DNA from: a candidate division Zixibacteria bacterium HGW-Zixibacteria-1
GTDB taxonomy: Bacteria; Zixibacteria; MSB-5A5; GN15; PGXB01
Length of the DNA stretch: 41,171 bases
Assembly (NCBI GenBank): GCA_002838945.1
Contig: PGXB01000032.1
Span: forward strand, 1 to 41,171
Reading direction: 5' to 3'
Shown piece after piece: positions 33,072 through 41,171 of the stretch; the first letter of the stretch is position 1; each line of letters begins with the position of its first letter. The notes beneath the pieces were generated by a model. It saw only the letters and a list, made by a program, of their open reading frames with translations. It made no database searches and had not been told where the DNA came from. The position numbers were made by a program, and so were the translations under genes.

Positions 33072-34319
33072 ATGAGCCCATCGATTCTTTACAATATATT
33101 TGTCAGGGACTTTCGCAAGCAGCGGAAACGGATGATCCTTACTTTGGTGGCCATTCTCTGGGGCACCATGTCGATTATGATGCTGCTCGGTTTCGGCGAA
33201 GGCTTGAAGGTCCAGTTCATGAAGGGGACGACCGGTCTCGGTGAGGGGATCGTCATCATGTGGGGCGGGCAGACTTCGATCGCCCATGAAGGCTTCGGCA
33301 AAGGACGGCGGATACCCCTGTATGAAAGCGATATCAAATTTCTCAAAAAAAATATGCCGGAGCTCAAAGAGGTGGCCGGGGAATATATCCGCTGGTCGGT
33401 CGAGATCGATTACAATGACAAAATTCTCAATGAAAGAATCAACGGGGTCTTCCCGGTATATCGGGACCTGCGTAATATGATTCCCGAAACGGGCGGAAGA
33501 TTCATGAATAAGCTGGATATGGACATGAAGCGCCGGGTGGCTTTTCTCGGCGACGGCGTTAAGACCAGGCTTTTTGGAGATGAAGACGCCGTCGGCAAAA
33601 CCATTTACATTCAAAAAATTCCCTTCAAAGTGGTCGGCGTCATGAAGCACAAGGTGCAGATGAACAGCTACCAGGGTCAGGATGAGGATGTTATTATCAT
33701 CCCGGCGACAACTTTTGTCAGTATTTTCGGCGATCCCTATTTGGACAATATTATTTACCAGCCGGTGGATATGAATAATACCAAGGCGGTCGAGAAAAGA
33801 GTTTTCGAAGTGATGGGGGCCAGATACAAATTCGATCCCAAAGACGACCGAGCCCTGTCATTCTGGGATGTTGTCGAAACCAACCGCATGACGCACGCTA
33901 TTCTGTTCGGTATTGAAGTATTTCTCGGAATTATTGGCGCCCTAACGCTCCTGATTGCCAGTGTCGGCGTAGCCAATATCATGTATGTATCGATCAAGGA
34001 ACGGACGCGTGAAATCGGCGTCAAAATGGCGGTCGGCGGAAAGCGCATATATATTATCGGCCAGTTCCTTCTCGAGGCCCTGGGGATAACCTTCCTCGGC
34101 GGCTTTTTGGGAATTGCCATTACTTATGTGATAACAGAAATTTTCAAAAAAGTCCCCATCGATAATGAGGCCTTCGAGCTTCTCGGTAGACCGACGATAT
34201 CGCTTGAAATCGGACTGGTGGTGGTCCTTATTCTCGGCATCATGGGACTTCTCTCCGGATTGTTCCCCGCGATGAAGGCGGCTTCGATCAATCCGGTCGA
34301 GGCCTTGAGATATGAATAA
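33072..34319 (+). CDS. MacB-type ABC transporter permease, second subunit
   Basis: A 415-aa paralogue of the preceding permease with the same topology: N-terminal helix, periplasmic domain, three C-terminal helices with ASVGVANIMYVSIKERTREIGVKMAVGG. The two genes are seven bases apart and share motifs (GGRFMNKLDM against GGRFINALDM), so they are an ancient tandem duplicate and probably form a heterodimer. GGTGG precedes the ATG. Confidence 0.92.
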   Translation: MSPSILYNIFVRDFRKQRKRMILTLVAILWGTMSIMMLLGFGEGLKVQFMKGTTGLGEGIVIMWGGQTSIAHEGFGKGRRIPLYESDIKFLKKNMPELKEVAGEYIRWSVEIDYNDKILNERINGVFPVYRDLRNMIPETGGRFMNKLDMDMKRRVAFLGDGVKTRLFGDEDAVGKTIYIQKIPFKVVGVMKHKVQMNSYQGQDEDVIIIPATTFVSIFGDPYLDNIIYQPVDMNNTKAVEKRVFEVMGARYKFDPKDDRALSFWDVVETNRMTHAILFGIEVFLGIIGALTLLIASVGVANIMYVSIKERTREIGVKMAVGGKRIYIIGQFLLEALGITFLGGFLGIAITYVITEIFKKVPIDNEAFELLGRPTISLEIGLVVVLILGIMGLLSGLFPAMKAASINPVEALRYE

Positions 34320-34346
34320 ATACTCTTTGAGCATACAGGTGTAATC

Positions 34347-35054
34347 ATGATTCAAATGACAAACATAAAGAAAATCTATAACACCGGAAAAATTGTTTTT
34401 GAAGCTTTAAAGGGGATTGACCTCGAAGTCAAAGACAATGAATACATCGCCATCATGGGGCCGTCCGGTTCCGGTAAATCTACTCTGATGAACCTGATGG
34501 GCTGCCTGGATACGCCGACCGAAGGTGATTACTATCTGGGCGGACGCAAGGTGGACAGCCTGACGGCCAATGATCTGGCGGAGGTTCGCAATCGCCAGGT
34601 CGGCTTTGTTTTTCAGGCCTTCAACCTGCTGCCCTATGCCTCGGCCTATGAAAATGTCGAACTACCGCTGCTGTTCTCGGGTATGCGGGCGAAAGATCGC
34701 AGGAAAAGAGTAACCGAATTGCTTGCCAGGGTCGGCTTGACCGATAAAACGCTCAATAAACCGACGGAAATGTCGGGCGGCGAAATGCAGCGGGTGGCGA
34801 TTGCCCGTGCGCTGGGTAACAGCCCGCAGTTGATTTTAGCCGATGAACCGACCGGCAATCTCGATACCAAATCGGGCGGCGAAATTATTAAGATTTTCGA
34901 CGAACTCTGGCAGGCCGGACATACCGTCATCGTCATTACTCATGATGCCAATATTGCCAATCATTGCCAGCGCATAATCAAGCTCAAGGATGGCTCCATT
35001 TATAACGGAAATGGATTCCCGGCCAGAAAGATTGAATCGGCAATAATAAACTGA
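34347..35054 (+). CDS. ABC transporter ATP-binding protein, MacB/LolD type
   Basis: A 235-aa ATPase with Walker [11 protein letters not shown]-loop FQAFNLLP, signature [15 protein letters not shown], Walker [13 protein letters not shown] and the switch His in VITHD. All ATP-hydrolysis residues are present. It powers the two preceding permeases and starts 27 bases after them. The order adaptor-permease-permease-ATPase differs from the fused macAB arrangement. Confidence 0.94.
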   Translation: MIQMTNIKKIYNTGKIVFEALKGIDLEVKDNEYIAIMGPSGSGKSTLMNLMGCLDTPTEGDYYLGGRKVDSLTANDLAEVRNRQVGFVFQAFNLLPYASAYENVELPLLFSGMRAKDRRKRVTELLARVGLTDKTLNKPTEMSGGEMQRVAIARALGNSPQLILADEPTGNLDTKSGGEIIKIFDELWQAGHTVIVITHDANIANHCQRIIKLKDGSIYNGNGFPARKIESAIIN

Positions 35055-35101
35055 TTTTTTATGTTGTTTTAGACTATATCAGCCGTTAATTAAAGATATC
35101 A

Positions 35102-36040
35102 ATGGATTACAATAATCTACTAAGTAATGCCTTTACGTTATCCTGGAAGCACAAGGTGCTCTGGGTTCTGGGCTTTTTTGCCACTTCGACGAGTTATTTC
35201 GGGGTGGCTAATAGACTAATTCCCGATAAACCTGACCTCTGGAATTTTGACATTGAGGGCGGTTTTTTTCAGGGAGTTATCGACTGGTTTCGTTTCAACC
35301 CTGAAATCTCGATTGCGCTGATAATATTTATCGTCGCCATGGTTCTGTTGCTGCTTCTGATATTTTTTATCTTTAGTCTGATCAGTATTGCCGGTCTTAT
35401 CGATGGCGTTTACAAAATAGAGAAAAACGAAAGTATAAAACTTTCACAATTATTCAAAACCGGAGCCGCTCATTTCTGGCGTTTCCTGGGATTGTTTCTG
35501 ATTGCTGTGGTTGTGGGGATAACATTTGCCGTGCTTATCATTTTGCCGATTGTTCTGGCCTTTATCATGACACCTGTTGTGGGCGTTCTCGCTCTGCTGA
35601 TCGGTATTCCGATCGGTTTCGGCGGGATTTTCTTTTTTGGAAATATATATTCACTCGCCCAGCGTGAAATTGTGGCCTTCGGATCGCCCGTATTTCAGGC
35701 TATCGGGGAAGGCTATACCCTTCTAATCAAGCATGTCGGCCCCAATCTCGTAATTTTCCTGATCGGGTTTTTTCTGGAAATTGTATTAATTATCGGCGCG
35801 ACTGTAATAATATTATTATTCGCCGTCCCGATCGTGTTCATGTCAACCTATTCGACCTGGATACTGGTCGCTTCGATTATTATTATTTTGCCGCTGTTCC
35901 TGATGATCGCGATCGTCATCGAAGGTCTTCTCGGGACTTTTTTCAGTTCCCTGATAACTTTGTTCTACCTGGAATTGCGTAAACTCTCGCCGAAACAGGT
36001 CATCCCCCCGGCATCGGACCCGGCCACGGCGCAATCGTAA
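35102..36040 (+). CDS. Polytopic membrane protein of unknown function
   Basis: A 312-aa protein with about six or seven membrane helices, including long hydrophobic stretches around residues 70-100, 135-185 and 215-285. The N terminus (NLLSNAFTLSWKHKVLWVLGF) resembles proteins with a glycerophosphodiester-phosphodiesterase-like membrane domain or DUF7544-like domain; no enzymatic domain is attached. It follows the ABC cassette by 47 bases on the same strand and may be cotranscribed. No clear Shine-Dalgarno is seen. Role unknown. Confidence 0.8.
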   Translation: MDYNNLLSNAFTLSWKHKVLWVLGFFATSTSYFGVANRLIPDKPDLWNFDIEGGFFQGVIDWFRFNPEISIALIIFIVAMVLLLLLIFFIFSLISIAGLIDGVYKIEKNESIKLSQLFKTGAAHFWRFLGLFLIAVVVGITFAVLIILPIVLAFIMTPVVGVLALLIGIPIGFGGIFFFGNIYSLAQREIVAFGSPVFQAIGEGYTLLIKHVGPNLVIFLIGFFLEIVLIIGATVIILLFAVPIVFMSTYSTWILVASIIIILPLFLMIAIVIEGLLGTFFSSLITLFYLELRKLSPKQVIPPASDPATAQS

Positions 36041-36079
36041 TTTTCTCCCGCATAAAGTTCTTGCTTTTCTCTTAATATC

Positions 36080-37210
36080 ATGCCTAATTTAACATCTATG
36101 AAAAAAGCGACACTCATTTTGCTGGTTTTTTTAATGGCGGCCGCGGCTATGGCACAGAAAGAGGAAACGACCTTTTTGCCCTACGCCCCAAAACCGCTGC
36201 GCACCGATCTGCCGACCGTTGCTTTTAAAACCGACAGCCGCTTACTGATGAAGGCTTTCTATCCCGAATATTATTTCAACGATTATCTGGTCGGGAGAGA
36301 TATCCGCTGGGTCGAGCGCAATGATTCCGCTTTCATGGCTGTCTGGGACAGCCTCGGCTATGATATTCTGATCAAACTTGAAGAGCTCTCCGGAATAAAA
36401 TGGCAGGAGCGCAAAATCGACATAAACTTGATGAAATATTTTCGGGCCGATGTCCTTTATGATCCTCCCTGTTTTCCGCTGGAAGGCATTAAGATGGATG
36501 ACTACATTGAAGTGGGAGCGACCGGGCTGCACCAGGTTCTGAATCTGATAAAATTGCTGGCCGGGCGCAATCTCATGCAAAATGAACTGCCCGGTAATAT
36601 ATATGACCCGATTACGAACCACCCCTTGATGGAAAAGAGCGGCTTTCGTTTCGATGTTCTGACCATCACCCTGACTATGTCCTGCGCGGAACTGATTATA
36701 CCGGCCGACAGCCTTCAGAAAATTATAAAATCGACCGGTTGGAGACGGCATAATCCGGGCTGGGAAGTGTACCAGAATCATTTCCGGTTTAGCTGGGTAT
36801 TATCATCCCCGGAACAGCCGTTGTCGTTTTATCTGTCCCGGGAGCCCTATGATTCGCCGCTGGTCAGCCTTACTCGCGCACCGCGCCCGCCCAGACAGGA
36901 TGACGCCTCAAAGGGGACGGATAACTCTATCAAAATGGCTGCGGGTGGCGGCAAACTCGGTTTCTCGGTAGCCAAAACCCCGTCCGGCCTTCTGCAGGTT
37001 GTTGATATTGACACGCTTGGTCTGGCGTATTCCAGCGGCCTGATGCCTGGGGACCAGATTAAAAGAGTCAATGGTGAAATTGTCCGCAATGCCCGGGACC
37101 TGATGAGCAAAATCCTCGACAAACTGCACACTGAAGGCGTTTACATGATTGTCATCCGCGATGGCCGCGAGAACGGACTATTGTTTCTTCCCGCCGGTGA
37201 TCAATATTAA
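36080..37210 (+). CDS. Exported PDZ-domain protein
   Basis: A 376-aa protein with a signal peptide (KKATLILLVFLMAAAAMAQ); the second Met at 36098 may be the true start, since neither start has a Shine-Dalgarno. The middle part (residues 40-270) has no recognised domain. The C-terminal ~90 residues form a PDZ domain (GKLGFSVAKTPSGLLQV, SSGLMPGDQIKRVNGEIV). There is no protease Ser/His/Asp pattern, so it probably acts as a periplasmic binding or scaffold protein. Confidence 0.85.
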   Translation: MPNLTSMKKATLILLVFLMAAAAMAQKEETTFLPYAPKPLRTDLPTVAFKTDSRLLMKAFYPEYYFNDYLVGRDIRWVERNDSAFMAVWDSLGYDILIKLEELSGIKWQERKIDINLMKYFRADVLYDPPCFPLEGIKMDDYIEVGATGLHQVLNLIKLLAGRNLMQNELPGNIYDPITNHPLMEKSGFRFDVLTITLTMSCAELIIPADSLQKIIKSTGWRRHNPGWEVYQNHFRFSWVLSSPEQPLSFYLSREPYDSPLVSLTRAPRPPRQDDASKGTDNSIKMAAGGGKLGFSVAKTPSGLLQVVDIDTLGLAYSSGLMPGDQIKRVNGEIVRNARDLMSKILDKLHTEGVYMIVIRDGRENGLLFLPAGDQY

Positions 37211-37270
37211 TTCCGGTTTCCCTCTGATTGATTTTCATAAAATTGCGGTTATGATCTGGCCCGTATCTGC

Positions 37271-37299
37271 TTGACATTTTAGATTGATGTCAATATATT
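37271..37299 (+). promoter_or_regulatory. Near-consensus promoter overlapping the Na/Pi transporter start
   Basis: TTGACA (37271-37276), a 17-base spacer, then TATATT (37294-37299). Transcription would begin near 37306, which is downstream of the first ATG (37287). If used, translation must start later, for example at TTG 37341, or the promoter serves only part of the transcripts. Confidence 0.5.
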
Positions 37300-38480
37300 C
37301 GCGCAACCGTTTAATTAAGCTGAGTGAGAGAGAACAGAGTTTGCTGAAAGAAAAAATCCCCGATGAAGAACATCGGATTGGATTTCACATTAACGGCCGA
37401 GGGATTAAGGCCGGCAACATTCTCAAGCCAATCGGAATTCTGTTTTTCCTGTATATTTTTATCCTTTCGATAACGCTTCTGGGCGATGCTTTTAAGCTCT
37501 TCGGCAAAGACTTCGCCGAGACATTGATAAACACGACTTCCAACCCTATTGTTGGCCTGTTTATTGGTATCCTGGCTACTTCAATTATCCAGTCATCATC
37601 CACCACAACTTCGATTCTGGTCGGTATGGTGGCCAGCGGGCTTATCACCATCGAAGGCGCCATTCCCATCGTCATGGGCGCCAATATCGGAACCACCGTC
37701 ACCAATGCCCTTGTCTCGCTGACCCATATCACCCGGAGCCGCGAATTCAGCCGGGCCTTTTCCGGAGCCATTGTGCATGATATATTTAACATCCTGTCGG
37801 TGGCTATCTTCTTCCCCCTGCAATATTTCACCAATTTCCTGGGTCGCACGGCCATTTTTATGGAGCAGATGTTCGAGGGAGCGGGCGGATTACATTTTAT
37901 TTCTCCAATTAAAGTGATGACCAAACCGGTTGCGACCATGATAATCGACGCTTTGGGAAAAAGCGCCTGGATGTCGGCAGTTGCCGCGATTCTTCTTCTG
38001 TTTATTGCCCTCAAATTTATGGTCGATATCATGAAGTCGCTGGTTCTCAGCCGGGTCGAAGGATTCTTCAGCCGATATATTTTCAGAAATACATCCAGCG
38101 CCCTGCTGTTCGGCATCCTCCTGACGTCGATTGTGCAATCATCTTCAATTACAACCTCCCTGATCGTCCCCCTGGTCGGAGCCGGGGTGCTTACTCTTCG
38201 ACAGGTTTATCCCTACACGCTGGGAGCAAATATCGGGACTACGGTCACCGCCATTCTGGCCTCCCTGGTCACCCAAAACACGGCGGCGGTGGCGGTTGCC
38301 TTTGCTCATCTGATGTTCAATGTTTGCGGAATGGCGGTTTTTCTGCCGCTGTCATGGATTCCGATAACTCTGGCCAAAAAATTGGCCCGATTGACATTAA
38401 AAAACAGATTTATACCGATTGGATTTATAGTATTGATTTTTTTCCTGATTCCTTTAGCTTTAATTTATCTGTTGAGGTAA
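37287..38480 (+). CDS. Na+/phosphate cotransporter family protein
   Basis: A 397-aa inner-membrane transporter of the Na/Pi-cotransporter family (NptA-like). Two inverted Na_Pi_cotrans repeats each carry the QSSS signature (ATSIIQSSSTTTS near residue 95 and TSIVQSSSITTS near 285) and GANIGTTVT motifs. It imports or exports phosphate with sodium. The start at 37287 is not certain: a strong promoter overlaps it, and the membrane part only begins near residue 45, so TTG at 37341 (residue 19) is possible. The PhoU-like gene follows after six bases; in many relatives the two are fused. Confidence 0.92.
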   Translation: MSIYSRNRLIKLSEREQSLLKEKIPDEEHRIGFHINGRGIKAGNILKPIGILFFLYIFILSITLLGDAFKLFGKDFAETLINTTSNPIVGLFIGILATSIIQSSSTTTSILVGMVASGLITIEGAIPIVMGANIGTTVTNALVSLTHITRSREFSRAFSGAIVHDIFNILSVAIFFPLQYFTNFLGRTAIFMEQMFEGAGGLHFISPIKVMTKPVATMIIDALGKSAWMSAVAAILLLFIALKFMVDIMKSLVLSRVEGFFSRYIFRNTSSALLFGILLTSIVQSSSITTSLIVPLVGAGVLTLRQVYPYTLGANIGTTVTAILASLVTQNTAAVAVAFAHLMFNVCGMAVFLPLSWIPITLAKKLARLTLKNRFIPIGFIVLIFFLIPLALIYLLR

Positions 38481-38486
38481 CCGGTT

Positions 38487-39191
38487 ATGTATAAAAAATT
38501 CATGGAGTTGTTCGGGAAGGAAAATCTTCTGGATCAGGCTATCCGGATGACCGAGAAGATGCTGGCGACCGACCGGGAAATGTTTATCGCATCGGTGGAA
38601 TCCCTGCGCAAAAAAGACCATGCCAGACTGCCCTTTGATATTTACGAGAAGGACAAAGAAATCAACGAGTACGAACGCCTTGTCCGGCAAAATGTCCTGA
38701 CTCATCTGACAGTTTCCGGCATTCATAATATTGTCCCGGGACTGGTGCTGGTCTCGATTGTGATCGATGTCGAAAGAATCGGCGACTACACCAAGAATAT
38801 TATCGAGCTGGCCATGGCCCACCCGACTCGCCTTGAAGGCGGCATCTTTGAAAAAGACCTGGCCGATATTGAGAAGATTGTTACCGAAAGATTCGATTCC
38901 ATCACCGGCGTGATTTCCAATATGGATATTGCGGCAGCTAAAAAAATTATGTCCGACCACAGAAATGTCTCATCCCGCTGCGATCATATAGTGACTGATA
39001 TTATTCAGGAAAAGGACAAGTCGCTGACACCGGGTGCTGCTTCCACTCTTGCCCTTTATTTCAGATACCTCAAGCGGGTGGCCAGCCATATTACCAATAT
39101 TGCCAGTTCGATTGTCAATCCTTTTCCCAGAATCGGTTTCAGCTACCAGAAATCCGGCAGCAATAACTCGACTGAGGATACGGAATCCTGA
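38487..39191 (+). CDS. PhoU-like phosphate-transport regulatory protein
   Basis: A 234-aa helical protein with two PhoU-type three-helix bundles, including VLVSIVIDVERIGDYTKNIIELA near residue 90 and LALYFRYLKRVASHITNIASSIVNP near 190, where the E/DxxxD-type metal residues lie. PhoU domains tune phosphate uptake. Its place directly after the Na/Pi transporter (six-base gap) suggests that it controls that transporter rather than a Pst system, none of which is in the window. Confidence 0.9.
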   Translation: MYKKFMELFGKENLLDQAIRMTEKMLATDREMFIASVESLRKKDHARLPFDIYEKDKEINEYERLVRQNVLTHLTVSGIHNIVPGLVLVSIVIDVERIGDYTKNIIELAMAHPTRLEGGIFEKDLADIEKIVTERFDSITGVISNMDIAAAKKIMSDHRNVSSRCDHIVTDIIQEKDKSLTPGAASTLALYFRYLKRVASHITNIASSIVNPFPRIGFSYQKSGSNNSTEDTES

Positions 39192-39291
39192 ACCGGCCAA
39201 GATTATTTGTAATACCGGCTGTGCGGTTTATGAGGCAGCCTGTGTTTTTTAGTTTTTGAAACGGAAATTATTTCTTATTGTTATCGGTAAG

Positions 39292-40248
39292 ATGGAAGAA
39301 TTCTGGCAATTATTAAATAATAAGTATATCCTCTGGGGCGGGTTTAATCTCCTCGTCCTGGCTATGCTGGCTCTCGATCTGGGCATTTTCCACCATAAGG
39401 ATCACAGGATTTCTATCAAGGAAGGCCTGGTCTGGTCGGTTATCTGGATTATGGTCGCCCTTATTTTCAATGTCTTTGTCTATTTCTGGCATGGACATAC
39501 GGCGGCGCTTCAGTTTTTTACCGGTTATCTGATCGAACGAGCCCTCAGTATCGACAATATTTTTGTCTTCATCATGATCTTCACCTATTTCGGGGTTGAC
39601 GAAAAATATCAGTATAAGGTCCTTTTCTGGGGCATTCTCGGGGCGCTGGTTATGCGCGGGTTGTTTATCGGACTGGGGGCGCTTCTGATTTCGATGTTCC
39701 ACTGGGTAATTTATATATTCGGCGCCTTCTTGCTCTATACCGGCATCAAAATGGGCATGACCGATGATAAAGAGATCCACCCGGAAAAAAATCCTATTCT
39801 TAAATTCGTCCGGAAATTCATGCCGATCACCAAAGATTACCATGAGGGGAAATTTTTCATCCGCCGCCTGGGCAAGACATTTGGGACACCCTTATTTGTG
39901 GTTCTCGTCGTGGTCGAGACCACCGATGTCGTCTTTGCCGTTGATTCGATCCCGGCCATTTTTGCCATCACCCGCGACACTTTTATTATTTATACATCCA
40001 ATGTATTTGCCATTCTCGGCCTGCGGGCGCTCTATTTTGCCATCGCCGGGCTGATGAATATGTTCGCTTATCTCAAGTACGGCCTTTCGGCGATTTTGTC
40101 CTTTGTCGGAATCAAAATGCTGGTATCGGGATTTTATAAGATTTCTGATATGCTGTCTTTGGCCATAATCGGGGGCATTCTGGCCCTGTCGATCATCGCT
40201 TCAATTATCTGGAAAAAGCCGGAGAGCGACAAACCGGCCGGAATCTAA
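39292..40248 (+). CDS. TerC family integral membrane protein (Alx-like)
   Basis: A 318-aa membrane protein with eight or nine helices. TerC landmarks are LALDLGIFHHK, YLIERALSIDNIFVF, FWGILGALVMRG, VVETTDVVFAVDSIPAIFAITRD and LGLRALYF. The conserved acidic residues (LDLG, SIDN, TTDVVFAVDS) are present; the family includes manganese exporters such as Alx and MeeF/MeeY, and proteins for metal loading of exported enzymes. The frame opens with TTG at 39256, but the ATG at 39292 fits the family start. It is 100 bases after the phoU-like gene. Confidence 0.93.
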   Translation: MEEFWQLLNNKYILWGGFNLLVLAMLALDLGIFHHKDHRISIKEGLVWSVIWIMVALIFNVFVYFWHGHTAALQFFTGYLIERALSIDNIFVFIMIFTYFGVDEKYQYKVLFWGILGALVMRGLFIGLGALLISMFHWVIYIFGAFLLYTGIKMGMTDDKEIHPEKNPILKFVRKFMPITKDYHEGKFFIRRLGKTFGTPLFVVLVVVETTDVVFAVDSIPAIFAITRDTFIIYTSNVFAILGLRALYFAIAGLMNMFAYLKYGLSAILSFVGIKMLVSGFYKISDMLSLAIIGGILALSIIASIIWKKPESDKPAGI

Positions 40249-40269
40249 TAGAAGCATTAAGAATAATGA

Positions 40270-40686
40270 CTATTTGAGCTTCGCCTTCTTCTTAAAAGCG
40301 GTGGATTTATTCTTGCCCTTGGGCTTCGAAAACGCCCCTTTCTTATCAAATAATTTCCGGGAGATAGCTTTTTTTCTATTTGCTGTTCGAAGTGTGGCCT
40401 TTCTTGAAACCTGCTTGGAGAGATTTAGACTATTTATTTTCCCCCTGACAGAAGCCAGACTTCTATTTAGTCTATTTGCAATAAAGGAGGCAGGCTTTGT
40501 TTTATATTTATTTTTTAGCAATTCAACCTCTTTTTGAGTCCATGGCCTAGGTGGAGGTGGGGGTGGAATAAATTCCCCATCATCACGCTTCTTGGATTTT
40601 TTACCAGAACTTCCTGGAAGATTTTTTGTTTTTAGAGCGGCCCGTCTTTGATTTATTCTAGTTTTATCATTACTTTTTCTAGGCAC
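40270..40686 (-). CDS. Lysine-rich protein with a possible SANT/Myb-like helix-turn-helix
   Basis: A 138-aa very basic protein (GTG start with AGGTGGGG upstream). A basic N terminus and a run of Pro (PPPPPPRP) precede a ~42-residue segment WTQKEVELLKNKYKTKPASF...LNRSLASVRGKINSL, which fits a SANT/Myb-like three-helix DNA-binding fold as seen in small phage and bacterial proteins. The tail is Lys/Ala-rich and histone H1-like. It probably binds DNA; the target is unknown. It follows the membrane protein gene by 15 bases. AT-rich base use unlike the core genes suggests transfer. Confidence 0.65.
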   Translation of the reverse strand: MPRKSNDKTRINQRRAALKTKNLPGSSGKKSKKRDDGEFIPPPPPPRPWTQKEVELLKNKYKTKPASFIANRLNRSLASVRGKINSLNLSKQVSRKATLRTANRKKAISRKLFDKKGAFSKPKGKNKSTAFKKKAKLK

Positions 40687-40701
40687 TTCAACCCCACCTA
40701 A

Positions 40702-41067
40702 TTAAAACCAAAGGCTATTGAATTTATCATCTATTGGTATTGGCCTTTGTGTCAATACATTTAAAATTACAAATATAAGTAAAAAAATAAGACCCATTAA
40801 GAATGTGCAAAATGCCCTTTTTTTTGCAGTGGCTGCTTTCTTTATTTGATCGCCTGAGTACACTTCGGAGGTAACCACCTTTTCTTGGGCCATCTGCTTG
40901 TTAATACGCTTTATTTCTTCTTGAAATGATTGTTGGTAGCACCGCAAATAAACCATTGTTAGCACAATGCAACAAACAAAGAAAAACCAAGAAATAACTA
41001 GAAGAAAAAAATAATCCGTAAGGTAATTTTCAAATGCCCCGCTTACTAAAGTCACGGATAAAGCCAA
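40702..41067 (-). CDS. Small membrane protein, probably 5'-truncated by an IS end
   Basis: 121 codons from a TTG at 41067. Two membrane helices (about residues 18-42, FFLLVISWFFFVCCIVLTMVY, and 88-106) flank a basic coiled-coil-like segment. No ATG, GTG or Shine-Dalgarno fits the 5' end. The open frame runs on into the IS-like end and meets a stop there, so the original N terminus has probably been displaced by the insertion. Family unknown. AT-rich like the gene after it. Confidence 0.5.
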   Translation of the reverse strand: MALSVTLVSGAFENYLTDYFFLLVISWFFFVCCIVLTMVYLRCYQQSFQEEIKRINKQMAQEKVVTSEVYSGDQIKKAATAKKRAFCTFLMGLIFLLIFVILNVLTQRPIPIDDKFNSLWF

Positions 41068-41092
41068 AGCCCCTGAAGTTCCCCCGATTTAG

Positions 41093-41121
41093 TGGACACG
41101 GAGAAAGGATACTATTATTAT
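41093..41121 (+). promoter_or_regulatory. Probable transposase promoter in the IS end
   Basis: TGGACA (41093-41098), a 17-base spacer, then TATTAT (41116-41121), each one base off consensus. The -35 lies inside the terminal repeat, as is common in IS elements. Confidence 0.5.
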
Positions 41122-41164
41122 GATTCTTTCTCATCCTGAGTCCCGAAGGACAGGAGGTGTTCAG

Positions 41165-41171
41165 ATGTTGA
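41165..41171 (+). CDS. Start of a probable transposase gene (orfA), cut by the window edge
   Basis: Only ATG TTG A is visible. AGGAGG at 41152-41157 lies seven bases before the ATG, ideal spacing. IS3-family orfA products often begin Met-Leu-Lys or Met-Leu-Arg. A GTCC/GGAC stem with outer TCCT/AGGA pairing (about 41133-41155) could hide part of the Shine-Dalgarno. Confidence 0.4.

Larger units (their letters stand above)
41074..41171 (+). mobile_element. Left end of an IS3-like insertion sequence (runs past the window)
   Basis: From TG at 41074 the sequence reads like an IS3-family terminal repeat (TGAAGTTCCCCC, then GTGGACAC). This is followed by a promoter, a hairpin, a Shine-Dalgarno and the first codons of an ORF, exactly the layout of an IS3-type orfA leader. 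The family call rests on remembered patterns of such ends, and only 98 bases are visible. Confidence 0.55.

Noticed and set aside
1-41171. CRISPR array, tRNA or rRNA genes, replication origin
   Set aside because: No regularly spaced repeats beyond two copies, no cloverleaf-like or rRNA sequence, and no cluster of DnaA-box-like sites were seen.

Overview
The window looks like a chromosomal segment of an uncultured diderm bacterium. The dockerin-terminated beta-helix protein, the Ser/Thr kinase with a TPR tail and the GC-rich core genes recall candidate phyla of the FCB group, and Zixibacteria is my best guess. This is inferred from protein style, not from a marker search. A KDO/LPS gene set (kdsA, kdsC, kdsD, an LpxL-type acyltransferase, lptC) shows an outer membrane with lipopolysaccharide. 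Many lipobox or signal-peptide proteins fit that envelope.

Layout. 190-3995 (minus) is the classic ffh-rpsP-khpA-rimM-trmD-rplS translation/secretion operon, closed by a strong terminator; rpe and a divergent bcp-type peroxiredoxin follow. 5573-7526 (minus) holds two unassigned secreted proteins, one with TPRs. 7960-9690 is a DUF885 lipoprotein. 9867-10850 has a small lipoprotein and a small beta-rich protein. 10959-13608 (minus) is a Ser/Thr kinase with a TPR tail that is split by a one-base frame change at a UAU-CUU-stop site, the same layout as the RF2 (prfB) +1 frameshift site. 14054-17227 is a secreted protein made of three 358-codon beta-helix units plus a dockerin-like domain, behind a near-consensus promoter. 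17303-22758 (minus) holds a radical SAM/DUF2344 fusion, rsmB, a PASTA protein and a Tll0287-like heme lipoprotein. 22829-24773 (minus) is a tight operon of a DUF4388 protein and three small unknowns.

25091-26240 carries a tandem pair of paralogous secreted unknowns. 26244-30477 (minus) is the envelope operon DUF4430-kdsA-kdsC-kdsD-lpxL-lptC, with its own near-consensus promoter. 30742-35054 is an adaptor/permease/permease/ATPase export cassette of MacAB type. A polytopic membrane protein, a PDZ protein, a Na/Pi cotransporter with a PhoU-like partner, and a TerC protein follow.

The last 0.9 kb is AT-rich and accessory in character: a lysine-rich protein with a possible SANT/Myb-like helix-turn-helix and a small membrane protein that appears cut at its 5' end by the left end of an IS3-like element (from about 41074 to the window edge). 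No tRNA, rRNA, CRISPR array or replication origin was seen. The most interesting points are the frameshift site in the kinase, the exactly periodic beta-helix gene, the orphan terminator near 24990, and the interrupted accessory genes at the right edge.
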